NCBI RefSeq assembly: GCF_029855045.1 | Contig: NZ_CP123228.1 | Location: forward strand, 1,984,001-2,048,000 | From: Piscinibacter sp. XHJ-5 | Lineage (GTDB): Bacteria; Pseudomonadota; Gammaproteobacteria; Burkholderiales; Burkholderiaceae_C | DNA: 64,000 bases | Direction of reading: 5' to 3' | Shown here: piece by piece, positions 28,014-37,087 of the stretch | How positions within the stretch are numbered: the stretch's first letter is position 1 | Layout of the letters: each line of letters starts with the position of its first letter | The notes under the pieces: model-generated | Database searches by the model: none | Seen by the model: the letters and a program-made list of their open reading frames with translations, nothing else | What the model was told of the DNA's origin: nothing | Made by a program: the position numbers and the translations under genes

Positions 28014-30209
28014 TCAGGCGGCGCGCGCGATGCGTCCGCTGGCCAGCGCTTCCATGATGCGGTCGCGCGGGCCATCGGCAACGATCTTGCCGCCGTCGAT
28101 GACGATGACGCGCGTGACCATGGCGAGCATGGAGGTGCGGTGCGTCACCAGCACGACGGTCTTGTTCTGCGCGAAATGGGTCATGCGCGCGGTGATCTGC
28201 GCCTCGGTGGAGAAGTCCATCGCGCTGGTGGGCTCGTCGAGCAGCAGGATGGGCGCGTTGTGAAGCACCGCGCGCGCCAGTCCCACGCTCTGGCGCTGCC
28301 CGCCCGACAGCGACTCGCCGCGTTCGCCCACGATCATGTCGAAGCCGCGCGGATGGCGATTCACGAAGTCGGTCATGCCGGCCACCTCGGCGGCGGCCAC
28401 CACCGCCGAGTCGTCGGCGTACGGCAGGCCGAAGGCGATGTTCTCGCGCAGCGTGCCGTAGAACAGCGTCACGTCCTGCGACACGTGCGCGCAGTTGCGG
28501 CGGACGTCGGCCGGATCGAGCTGACGAAGGTCGATGCCGTCGAGCAGCACCGCGCCGTCGGTCGGCTGGTACAGGCCCATGATCAGCCGCTCGATCGTCG
28601 ACTTGCCCGAGCCCACGCGGCCGATCAGCGCCACGCGCTCGCCGGCGGTGATCTTGAAGCTCATGCCCTCGATGGCGCAGTCCTGGCGGTTGGGATAGGC
28701 GAACTTGACGTTGCGGAACTCGATGTCGCCCTGCAGCTTGGGCCGCTGGATGAAGGTCTCGCCGGCCGGCCGCTCGACCGGCTTGTCCATGATCTTGTTC
28801 AGCGAGTCGAGCGCGGTGCGCGCCCCCTGGTACTGCATCAGCAGCCCGACGATCTGCCCCGCCGGCGACAGCGCGCGGCCCGACAGCATGGTGGCCGCGA
28901 TCAGCGCACCCATCGTGAGCTCCTTCTGGCCGATGAGGTACACGCCGACCAGGATGACCGCCACCGACACCAACTGGCTCAGCGTGGCGGTGCTGTACAT
29001 CGCCGTCGACGACAGGGCACGCATCTTCACGTTGGTCTTGGCGAGGAAGGCGTTGGCCCGTTCCCACTTGGCCTGCACGACGTTCTCGGCGCCCTGCGAC
29101 TTGATCGTCTCGATGGCGCTCAGGCTCTCGATCAATGTGGCGTTGCGCAGTGCGCTGGCCTTGTAGGTGGTCTCCGAGAGCTGGTGCAGGCGGTGCTGCA
29201 GAACGTAGCCCACCACCAGCACCACCAAGAAGGCGACCACCACCGGCACGGCCAGCCAGGGCGAGATCCATGCGGTGACCAGCACGAACAGCAGCGCGAA
29301 GGGCAGGTCGATCAGCGCGGTGACGGTGCTCGACGCGATGAAGTCGCGCACCTGCTCGAAGCCGCGCAGGTTGTTGGCGAACGAGCCCACCGACTCGGGC
29401 CGGTGCTCCAGCCGCATGCCGAGCACCTTCTCCATGAGCGTGGCCGATATCTGCACGTCGATGCGCGCGCTGGCCTCGTCGACGAAATGGCTGCGCAGCA
29501 GGCGCATGAACAGGTCGGCGGCGAGGATGAGCAGCACGCCCACCGACAGGGCCCACAGGGTCTCGATCGCGTTGTTGGGCACGACGCGGTCGTAGACGTT
29601 CATCGAGAACAGCGGGAAGGCCAGCGCGAAGACGTTGATCAGCAGCGCCGCCCACAGCACGTCGCGGTAGACGAAGCGCTGCGTGAGGATGGCGCTCCAG
29701 AACCAGTGCCGCGCGACGGGCTTGCGCACTTCGGGCGTGCGGGCGTCGAAGCGGAAATGCGGCCGCACGAAGAGCGTGACGCCGGTGTAGCGCTGCGCCA
29801 GCGCATCGCCGGCCAGCGTCACCGAGCCCTGACCGGTCTCCGGCAGCAGTACCCGCGCCACCGACGCGCCGTCGACGGTGTCCCAGCCGAGCAGCACGCA
29901 GGCCTGGTTGTCGCGCAGCACCAGGATGGCCGGCAGCGTGGCGCTGTCGATGCGCGCCAGCGCCACGCGCTGCAGGCGCGCGGCCATGCCGGCACGCGAG
30001 GCGGCGCGCTCGGCGAGCTCGAGCGTGAGCCGTCCCTGGTTCTCCGGGGCCAGCGGCAGCCCTGCCGACAGCGAGGCACGGGATGCCGCCTGGCCGTGCA
30101 GCCGGCACACCTCGATCAGGCAGTCGAGCAGCGGGTCGGGATGGATCAGGTCTTCGCGCAAGCGCTGCACGGTGGCGGCAGGGGAGGGTGTGGCGCTTGC
30201 GTCAGCCAT
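28014..30209 (-). CDS. Type I secretion ABC transporter permease/ATPase (LssB/LapB type)
   Basis: A 731-residue exporter that powers secretion of the RTX adhesin. The N-terminal 130 residues form a C39-like domain (DPLLDCLIEVCRLHG) that lacks the Cys-Gly peptidase pattern, as usual for RTX exporters, where it binds substrate instead of cutting it. Six membrane helices span about 170-450. The ATPase half has Walker A GRVGSGKST, a Q-loop near HVSQD, signature LSGGQRQS, Walker B ILLLDEPTSAMD and the H-loop VTHR. The next gene is the adaptor, 10 bp away, and the Nudix gene precedes it with a five-base gap. This spacing implies one transcript for the three genes. Confidence 0.95.
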   Translation of the reverse strand: MADASATPSPAATVQRLREDLIHPDPLLDCLIEVCRLHGQAASRASLSAGLPLAPENQGRLTLELAERAASRAGMAARLQRVALARIDSATLPAILVLRDNQACVLLGWDTVDGASVARVLLPETGQGSVTLAGDALAQRYTGVTLFVRPHFRFDARTPEVRKPVARHWFWSAILTQRFVYRDVLWAALLINVFALAFPLFSMNVYDRVVPNNAIETLWALSVGVLLILAADLFMRLLRSHFVDEASARIDVQISATLMEKVLGMRLEHRPESVGSFANNLRGFEQVRDFIASSTVTALIDLPFALLFVLVTAWISPWLAVPVVVAFLVVLVVGYVLQHRLHQLSETTYKASALRNATLIESLSAIETIKSQGAENVVQAKWERANAFLAKTNVKMRALSSTAMYSTATLSQLVSVAVILVGVYLIGQKELTMGALIAATMLSGRALSPAGQIVGLLMQYQGARTALDSLNKIMDKPVERPAGETFIQRPKLQGDIEFRNVKFAYPNRQDCAIEGMSFKITAGERVALIGRVGSGKSTIERLIMGLYQPTDGAVLLDGIDLRQLDPADVRRNCAHVSQDVTLFYGTLRENIAFGLPYADDSAVVAAAEVAGMTDFVNRHPRGFDMIVGERGESLSGGQRQSVGLARAVLHNAPILLLDEPTSAMDFSTEAQITARMTHFAQNKTVVLVTHRTSMLAMVTRVIVIDGGKIVADGPRDRIMEALASGRIARAA

Positions 30210-30215
30210 GGGCGG

Positions 30216-30761
30216 TCAGTGGATGTCGCCGCAGTGCACGCCGTACTCGCCGCGCTGGCGGTCTTCGAAGTAGCGCAGCAGCGTCTCGCGCACGGTGCGG
30301 AAGGCCAGTTCCTCCCAGGGCACCTCGTCCTCGCGGAACAGCCTGGCCTCGATGGTCTCGGGGCCGGGCGCGAAGTCGGTGTCGCGCAGCGCGGCGCGAT
30401 AGAACAAATGGACCTGGCCGACCTTGACCACGTTGAGCAGGGTGAACAGCCCCTGCAGGTCGATGCGCGCGCCGGCCTCTTCCTCGGTCTCGCGGATGGC
30501 GCCTTCCTCGGTCGTCTCGCCCAGCTCCATGAAGCCGGCCGGCAGCGTCCACAGCCCGTAGCGCGGCTCGATGTTGCGCCGGCACAGCAGCACCTTGTCG
30601 TTCCACACCGGCACGGTGCCCACGACGTTGATCGGGTTTTCGTAGTGGATGGTTCCGCATACCTTGCAGATGGCCCGCTCCCGGTTGTCGTCCGGAGGGA
30701 TGCTGTACGGAGCTTCGCCGCCGCAGGCCTTGCAGTGCTTGATGCTGCGCGCTTGGAACAT
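30216..30761 (-). CDS. Nudix hydrolase with N-terminal zinc ribbon
   Basis: A 181-residue hydrolase of nucleoside diphosphate-X compounds. An N-terminal zinc ribbon uses CKAC at residues 10-13 and CKVC at 32-35. The Nudix box GFMELGETTEEGAIRETEEE followed by AG matches GX5EX7REUXEEXGU exactly. This domain order resembles NudC/YfcD-like NADH pyrophosphatase relatives, although the full NudC length (about 260) is not reached. It starts at ATG 30761 and ends five bases before the type I exporter gene, so it is probably the first gene of that operon. A role in secretion is not implied by the family. Confidence 0.9.
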   Translation of the reverse strand: MFQARSIKHCKACGGEAPYSIPPDDNRERAICKVCGTIHYENPINVVGTVPVWNDKVLLCRRNIEPRYGLWTLPAGFMELGETTEEGAIRETEEEAGARIDLQGLFTLLNVVKVGQVHLFYRAALRDTDFAPGPETIEARLFREDEVPWEELAFRTVRETLLRYFEDRQRGEYGVHCGDIH

Positions 30762-30848
30762 CCGACGAGTTTAGCTTTGCGATGCTGCACGGGGAACCGG
30801 AGCCGGTGCGCGTGGCATCATTTGGCGAGCACTTTGGAGGCATTGTTC

Positions 30849-31556
30849 ATGGCTTATGTGATTCCCGCGCCGAGCATCGCGTCGGTTCCCGTGAAAGGCG
30901 CCGCCGCGGGCGACCACTTTCCCGTCCACCGGATCTACTGCGTCGGCCGCAACTATGTGGAGCACGCCATCGAGATGGGCCACACCGGTCGCGAGCCCCC
31001 GTTCTTCTTCCTGAAGCCCGCTGACGCGGTGCTTCCCGCGGTCGAGGGGAAGACCGCGACCATGCGCTACCCCAGCCTCACGCAGAGCCTGCATCACGAG
31101 GTCGAGCTCGTCGTGGCCATCGGCAAGGGCGGCAAGGACATCCCCGCGGCGCGTGCCATGGAGCACGTGTGGGGCTATGCGGTCGGCCTCGACATGACGA
31201 GGCGCGACCTGCAGAACGAGGCGAAGAAGCAAGGCCGACCCTGGTGCATCGGCAAGGGCTTCGAGCAATCGGCGCCCATCGGGGCCATCGTGCCGGCCGG
31301 TCAGGCGAAGGTCGGCCCCGACACGCTCATCGAGCTCAAGGTCAACGGCACGGTCCGCCAGACCAGCCGCATCGGCAAGCTGATCTGGAGCATCCCGGAG
31401 GTCATCGAGCACCTGTCGGCGGCGTGGGAGCTCGCGCCGGGCGACCTGATCTACACCGGAACGCCCGAAGGCGTGGCGGCGGTGGTGCCCGGCGACCTGC
31501 TGAGCGCACGCATCGAGGGCGTGGGCACGCTCGACGTGAAGCTGGCCGATCGCTGA
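30849..31556 (+). CDS. Fumarylacetoacetate hydrolase-family protein (fumarylpyruvate/fumarylacetoacetate hydrolase)
   Basis: A 235-residue FAH-fold carbon-carbon hydrolase, the short NagK-like type. Conserved elements: FPVHRIYCVGRNYVEHAIEM, PFFFLKPADAV, the metal-binding HHEVELVVAIG (His and Glu ligands) and GYAVGLDMTRRDLQ, then GDLIYTGTPEGV near the end. It is followed after eight bases by a maleylacetoacetate/maleylpyruvate isomerase gene, which suggests ring-cleavage products of gentisate or homogentisate as substrates. No dioxygenase gene is present in the window. A GGAGG eight bases before the ATG at 30849 supports the start. The exact substrate (fumarylpyruvate versus fumarylacetoacetate) cannot be told. 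Confidence 0.88.
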   Translation: MAYVIPAPSIASVPVKGAAAGDHFPVHRIYCVGRNYVEHAIEMGHTGREPPFFFLKPADAVLPAVEGKTATMRYPSLTQSLHHEVELVVAIGKGGKDIPAARAMEHVWGYAVGLDMTRRDLQNEAKKQGRPWCIGKGFEQSAPIGAIVPAGQAKVGPDTLIELKVNGTVRQTSRIGKLIWSIPEVIEHLSAAWELAPGDLIYTGTPEGVAAVVPGDLLSARIEGVGTLDVKLADR

Positions 31557-31564
31557 GCTGCACG

Positions 31565-32203
31565 ATGGAGCTCTACAGCTACTTCCGCTCCTCGGCGTCG
31601 TACCGCGTGCGCATCGCGCTGGCGCTGAAAGGCATCGCCCACGACTACGTGCCGGTGCACCTGTTGAAGAACGAGCAGCTGCGGCCGCCGTTCGCCGACA
31701 TCGCGCCCGCCAAGCTCGTGCCGCTGCTGAAGGACGGCGACCAGCTGCTGACGCAGTCGCTGGCGATCATCGAGTACCTCGAGGAGACCCATCCCGAGCC
31801 GCCGCTGCTGCCGGGCAGCGCGCTCGACCGGGCGCGGGTCCGCGCCTTGACGCTCGATGTGGCCTGCGAGATTCATCCGCTGAACAACCTGCGCGTGCTG
31901 CGATTCCTGGTGCACGACCTGAAGGTCAGCGAGGACGACAAGAACCGCTGGTACCGGCACTGGGTCGAGACCGGCCTGGAGACGGTGGAGCGTCAGCTCG
32001 CCGGACATCCGGCCACGGGCCGCTTCTGCCACGGCGACACGCCCACGCTGGCCGACATCGCGCTGGTGCCGCAGATCTTCAATGCGCAGCGCTTGGACTG
32101 CCGCCTCGACCATGTGCCGACCGTGATGCGGGTCTTCGGCGAGTGCATGCAGCACGACGCGTTCACCAGCACCCAGCCGTCCGCCTGTCCCGATGCATCC
32201 TGA
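31565..32203 (+). CDS. maiA: Maleylacetoacetate/maleylpyruvate isomerase (zeta-class GST)
   Basis: Glutathione-dependent cis-trans isomerase of 212 residues. The zeta-class signature SSASYRVRIALALKG is at residues 10-24, with the catalytic Ser pair. The GSH-site element QSLAIIEYLEETHP follows near residue 63, and the alpha-helical C-terminal domain has DIALVPQIFNAQR. It sits directly after the FAH-family hydrolase, which would act on its product, so the pair forms the lower end of a gentisate or homogentisate route. The 3' end overlaps the next gene by 11 bases. Confidence 0.9.
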   Translation: MELYSYFRSSASYRVRIALALKGIAHDYVPVHLLKNEQLRPPFADIAPAKLVPLLKDGDQLLTQSLAIIEYLEETHPEPPLLPGSALDRARVRALTLDVACEIHPLNNLRVLRFLVHDLKVSEDDKNRWYRHWVETGLETVERQLAGHPATGRFCHGDTPTLADIALVPQIFNAQRLDCRLDHVPTVMRVFGECMQHDAFTSTQPSACPDAS

Positions 32204-32942
32204 CTGGCTGGTGCCCGAATGGCGCGCGGGCGGTGTGTCCGCGCTCATGACCACACGCCGCGGAGGCTTCAGCGCCGCGCCCTTCGACAGCATGAACCTG
32301 CGCGCCGGCCTGGGCGACGACGCCGTGTCGGTTCAGCGCAACCGGGCCTTGTTCGAGCGCGTGATCGGCGCGACGCCGGTGATGCTCAATCAGGTCCACG
32401 GGGCGCGCGTCGTGCGCCTGCATCGCGACGATGCCAAGCCCGGTGCCGCCGTTCACGAAGCGGATGCGAGCGTCACCACCGAGCGTGGCATTGCGTGCGC
32501 CGTGCAGGTGGCCGACTGCCTGCCGGTGCTGCTCGCCGCGCCGGGCGGCGTGGCGGCGGCGCATGCCGGATGGCGGGGCTTGTCCGCCGGCGTCATCGAG
32601 GCGACGGTGGCAGCGCTGTGCGAAGCCCGCGGCTGCGCGCCCGACGAGATCGAGGCCTGGCTGGGCGCCTGCATCGGGCCGGATCGCTTCGAGGTGGGCG
32701 CCGACGTGCTGCACGCGTTCGGCGCGTCGCCCGAGGCGGCGGCGCCGCGCTTTCGGCCGCACACGCCCGGCAAATGGCTCGCCGACCTGCCCGGGCTGGC
32801 GCGCGACCGCCTGCAAGGCAGCGGGGTCAGGACGATCGGCGGCGGGCGCTGGTGCACCGTGGAAGACACCTCACGGTTCTTCTCGTTTCGGCGCGACGGC
32901 GTCACCGGCCGCATGCTCGCCGCCGTCTGGCTGCGCGGCTGA
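32193..32942 (+). CDS. pgeF: Polyphenol oxidase/purine nucleoside phosphorylase PgeF (YfiH/DUF152)
   Basis: A 249-residue cytoplasmic protein of the YfiH/DUF152 family, known for laccase-like activity, purine nucleoside phosphorylase activity and editing of peptidoglycan precursors. Metal-site motifs are visible: LNQVHGARVV (His), VQVADCLPVLLA (Cys) and AAAHAGWRGLSAGV (His). LGACIGPDRFEVG follows. The start is ATG 32193, inside the last codons of maiA (11-base overlap), so translation is likely coupled. In many genomes this gene follows rluD; here it follows maiA. Its last 72 bases are antisense to the convergent small membrane gene. Confidence 0.88.
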   Translation: MHPDWLVPEWRAGGVSALMTTRRGGFSAAPFDSMNLRAGLGDDAVSVQRNRALFERVIGATPVMLNQVHGARVVRLHRDDAKPGAAVHEADASVTTERGIACAVQVADCLPVLLAAPGGVAAAHAGWRGLSAGVIEATVAALCEARGCAPDEIEAWLGACIGPDRFEVGADVLHAFGASPEAAAPRFRPHTPGKWLADLPGLARDRLQGSGVRTIGGGRWCTVEDTSRFFSFRRDGVTGRMLAAVWLRG

Positions 32943-33152
32943 GGCCGCCTGCTGCGCGTCGAGCGCTTCCCTGGTACGCCGCGTGCGTCGCCGCCCCGGC
33001 GTGCCGAGGATGTACATCACGATCGCCAGCGGCATCACGCCGTACAGCAGGAAGGTGAATACCGCGCCGAGCACGGTGCCATTGGGGCTCGCGGCTTCAG
33101 CGACGGCCATCATCAGCACTACGTAGATCCACGCAATCGCGACGAGGTACAT
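32871..33152 (-). CDS. Small two-helix membrane protein of unknown function
   Basis: 93 residues with two hydrophobic helices (about 1-18 and 27-48) and a basic, then Ala/Gln/Asp-rich cytoplasmic tail from residue 52. No domain recognised. It is divergent from phaC and overlaps the end of pgeF by 72 bases on the opposite strand. The open frame extends to the pgeF stop region without a break, and the helical character supports a real gene. No function is proposed. An alternative is that only the first 55 residues matter, because the tail lies in antisense sequence. Confidence 0.6.
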   Translation of the reverse strand: MYLVAIAWIYVVLMMAVAEAASPNGTVLGAVFTFLLYGVMPLAIVMYILGTPGRRRTRRTREALDAQQAASAAQPDGGEHAAGDAVAPKREEP

Positions 33153-33156
33153 GCCG

Positions 33157-33162
33157 TATAAT
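33157..33162 (+). promoter_or_regulatory. Candidate -10 box of phaC promoter
   Basis: A perfect TATAAT lies 104 bp before the phaC start in otherwise GC-rich DNA. No good -35 hexamer is seen 16-18 bp upstream, so a sigma-70 promoter relying on an extended or activator-assisted contact is possible. The region between it and phaC holds two 10-base direct copies of CATCACGAGG at 33195-33204 and 33250-33259; the second overlaps the ribosome-binding site. Confidence 0.5.
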
Positions 33163-33265
33163 GAAACCAGAATCTACGATGTGAAAACTTGAGTCATCAC
33201 GAGGTAAGCCGATCGGCGTACAACGTGAGAAGCATCACACATCGCTGTCCATCACGAGGAGACAC

Positions 33266-34990
33266 GTGAAAAACAAGCCTTCGGCGGCTGCGACGCTGCC
33301 TGATTCCCAAGAGACCGCCCGAGCCTTCGGCTCCAACGTGGGCGAAGTGCTGAAGGCCATGTCCGGGCTCAACCTGCCGCTGCCCGCGCTGAGCCAGGTG
33401 CAGACCGACTACATCAAGGAAGCTGCGGAGCTCTGGAACCATTCGCTGCAGCGGATGCAGAGCCCGACCGCCGCCAACGATCCCAAAGGCCACGGCAAGC
33501 ACGCCGCCGATCGGCGCTTCGCCGGCCAGGACTGGCTCGAGAACCCGGCCGCCGCGTATGTGGCGCAGATGTACCTGCTGAACGCACGCACGCTGCTTCA
33601 GCTTGCCGAGCAGGTTCAGGGCGACGAGAAGACGCGGGCGCGCATTCGCTTCGCCGTGCAGCAGTGGATCGAGGCCGCGTCGCCGGCCAACTACCTGGCG
33701 CTGAATCCCGAGGCGCAGCGCAAGGCGCTCGAGACCAAGGGCGAAAGCATCGCCAAGGGCCTGCAGCAGCTGCTGAAGGACATCCAGCAGGGGCACGTCT
33801 CGCAGACCGACGAGACGGTGTTCGAGGTCGGCCGCAACGTCGCCACCACCGAGGGCAGCGTGGTGTTCGAGAACGAGCTGCTCCAGCTCATCGAATACAA
33901 GCCGCTGACCGCCAAGGTGCACGAGACGCCGATGCTGTTCGTGCCGCCGTGCATCAACAAGTACTACATCCTCGACCTGCAGCCGGACAACTCGCTGATC
34001 CGCTACACGGTGGAGCAGGGCCACCGGCTGTTTGTCATCAGCTGGCGCAATGCCGACGACAGCATGGCGCAGATCGGCTGGGACGACTACATCGAGGAAG
34101 GCGCCATCCGCGCCATCCGCGTGGTGCAGGAGATCACCGGCTCGGACCGCATGAACACGCTGGGCTTCTGCATCGGCGGGACCATCCTCGCGACCACCCT
34201 TGCGGTGCTCGCCGCCCGCGGCGAGAAGCCCGCGGCCAGCATGACGCTGCTGACCACGTTCCTCGACTTCAGCGAGACCGGCGTGCTCGACCTCTTCATC
34301 GACGAGACGAGCGTGCAGATGCGCGAGATGACCATCGGCGCGGCCAGCCCCACCGAAGGCGGGCTGCTCAAGGGCAGCGACCTCGCCTCGACCTTCAGCT
34401 TCCTGCGCCCCAACGACCTGGTGTGGAACTACGTCGTCGGCAACTACCTGAAGGGCGAGACGCCACCGCCCTTCGACCTGCTGTACTGGAACAGCGACAG
34501 CACCAACCTGCCGGGACCCATGTTCTGCTGGTACCTGCGCAACACCTACCTCGAGAACAACCTTGTCGAGCCCGGCAAGGTGGAGGTCTGCGGCGAGAAG
34601 CTCGATTTGTCGCTGATCGACGCGCCGGCCTACATCTATGCCTCCAAGGAAGACCACATCGTTCCGTGGGACGGCGCCTACCGCAACACCCAGGTGCTGA
34701 AGAGCAAGAAGCGCTTCGTGCTCGGGGCCTCCGGGCACATCGCCGGCGTCATCAACCCGCCGGCCAAGAAGAAGCGCAGCTACTGGGTCGCCGAAGGCGC
34801 GACCACGCCGGCCCATGCGCAAGCCTGGTTCGAGAAGGCCGGCGAGCAGGCCGGCAGCTGGTGGCCCGATTGGGCGGCCTGGCTCAAGGGCCACGCCGGC
34901 AAGCTGATCGCCGCGCCCAAGACGCCCGGCAACCGCAAGTACAGGCCCCTCGAGTCCGCACCGGGCCGCTACGTCAAGCAGAAAGCCTGA
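33266..34990 (+). CDS. phaC: Class I poly(R)-hydroxyalkanoate synthase
   Basis: Polymerises (R)-3-hydroxyacyl-CoA (mainly C4-C5) on granule surfaces. 574 residues, the usual length for class I synthases. The lipase-like box GFCIGGT places the nucleophile at Cys302. The catalytic Asp lies in [11 protein letters not shown] and the His in [13 protein letters not shown]. The N-terminal domain includes the conserved [15 protein letters not shown] segment. GTG at 33266 is used with GAGGAG five bases before it. It heads phaCAB, with 34 bp to phaA. The window contains no phaR, phasin or depolymerase, so granule-associated partners must be elsewhere. Confidence 0.97.
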   Translation: MKNKPSAAATLPDSQETARAFGSNVGEVLKAMSGLNLPLPALSQVQTDYIKEAAELWNHSLQRMQSPTAANDPKGHGKHAADRRFAGQDWLENPAAAYVAQMYLLNARTLLQLAEQVQGDEKTRARIRFAVQQWIEAASPANYLALNPEAQRKALETKGESIAKGLQQLLKDIQQGHVSQTDETVFEVGRNVATTEGSVVFENELLQLIEYKPLTAKVHETPMLFVPPCINKYYILDLQPDNSLIRYTVEQGHRLFVISWRNADDSMAQIGWDDYIEEGAIRAIRVVQEITGSDRMNTLGFCIGGTILATTLAVLAARGEKPAASMTLLTTFLDFSETGVLDLFIDETSVQMREMTIGAASPTEGGLLKGSDLASTFSFLRPNDLVWNYVVGNYLKGETPPPFDLLYWNSDSTNLPGPMFCWYLRNTYLENNLVEPGKVEVCGEKLDLSLIDAPAYIYASKEDHIVPWDGAYRNTQVLKSKKRFVLGASGHIAGVINPPAKKKRSYWVAEGATTPAHAQAWFEKAGEQAGSWWPDWAAWLKGHAGKLIAAPKTPGNRKYRPLESAPGRYVKQKA

Positions 34991-35024
34991 TTTCCTCCCG
35001 ACCCCCTTCACCCTGGAGACCGAC

Positions 35025-36206
<1,182 letters not shown>

Positions 36207-36302
36207 TTTGCCCTCAGTGGGAACCCGATTGACCCGATGACCCGCGGCGACCACGCTACGGGGCATCGTGTCGACGGCACAGGATCGAAAAGGAGAGGAA
36301 CA

Positions 36303-37040
36303 ATGGCTCAAAAAGTAGCGTATGTGACCGGAGGCATGGGCGGCATCGGCACCACGATGTGCCAGCGCCTGCACAAGGACGGCTTCAAGGTGATCGCCGG
36401 TTGCGGACCGAGCCGCGACCACGAGAAGTGGATCGGCGAGCAGAAGGCGCTGGGCTACACCTTCTATGCCTCGGTCGGGAACGTGGGCGACTGGGACTCC
36501 ACCGTCGCCGCCTTCCAGAAGACCAAGGCGGAGCACGGCCCGATCGACGTGCTGGTGAACAACGCCGGCATCACGCGCGACGGCATGTTCCGCAAGATGA
36601 GCCGCGCCGACTGGGACGCGGTCATCGAGACCAACCTCACCAGCCTGTTCAACGTGACCAAGCAGGTCATCGACGACATGCTCGAGCGCGGCTGGGGCCG
36701 CATCATCAACATCTCGTCGGTCAACGGCGAGAAGGGCCAGTTCGGCCAGACCAACTACTCTGCCGCCAAGGCCGGCATGCACGGCTTCACGATGGCGTTG
36801 GCGCAGGAAGTGGCGTCCAAGGGCGTGACGGTCAACACCGTGTCGCCCGGCTACATCGCGACCGACATGGTCAAGGCGATCCGCCAGGACGTGCTCGACA
36901 AGATCGTCGCCGGTATCCCGGTCAAGCGCCTGGGCACGCCGGAAGACATCGCGTCCATCGTGGCGTGGGTGGCGTCGGACGAGTCGGGGTTTGCGACCGG
37001 CGCCGATTTCTCGGTCAACGGCGGCCTCCACATGGGTTGA
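36303..37040 (+). CDS. phaB: Acetoacetyl-CoA reductase
   Basis: NADPH-dependent reduction of acetoacetyl-CoA to (R)-3-hydroxybutyryl-CoA, the monomer for PhaC. 245 residues of the short-chain dehydrogenase family. The cofactor loop is TGGMGGIGTTMCQRL. NNAGITRDGMFRKM is followed by the catalytic Ser-Tyr-Lys set in SSVNGEKGQFGQTNYSAAKA. The C-terminal SVNGGLHMG is the usual PhaB ending. A strong AAAGGAGAGG ribosome-binding site precedes the ATG at 36303. It is the last gene of the operon, with an intrinsic terminator 21 bp past its stop. Confidence 0.97.
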   Translation: MAQKVAYVTGGMGGIGTTMCQRLHKDGFKVIAGCGPSRDHEKWIGEQKALGYTFYASVGNVGDWDSTVAAFQKTKAEHGPIDVLVNNAGITRDGMFRKMSRADWDAVIETNLTSLFNVTKQVIDDMLERGWGRIINISSVNGEKGQFGQTNYSAAKAGMHGFTMALAQEVASKGVTVNTVSPGYIATDMVKAIRQDVLDKIVAGIPVKRLGTPEDIASIVAWVASDESGFATGADFSVNGGLHMG

Positions 37041-37061
37041 GGCAACCCGCCTCGCTTGCCG

Positions 37062-37087
37062 AGCCCGGCCGCGTGCCGGGCTTTTTT
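37062..37087 (+). terminator. Intrinsic terminator of phaCAB
   Basis: Seven-base perfect stem AGCCCGG / CCGGGCT (37062-37068 and 37076-37082) with a seven-base loop, followed by six T (37082-37087). It starts 21 bp after the phaB stop. The T-run also contains the stop codon of the convergent mnmH gene, so the two transcription units share this end. Confidence 0.9.

Noticed and set aside
27684..30848. Long plus-strand frame running through the exporter genes into the FAH-family gene
   Set aside because: Only its last part (from 30849) is real; the upstream part is antisense to the ABC exporter and Nudix genes.
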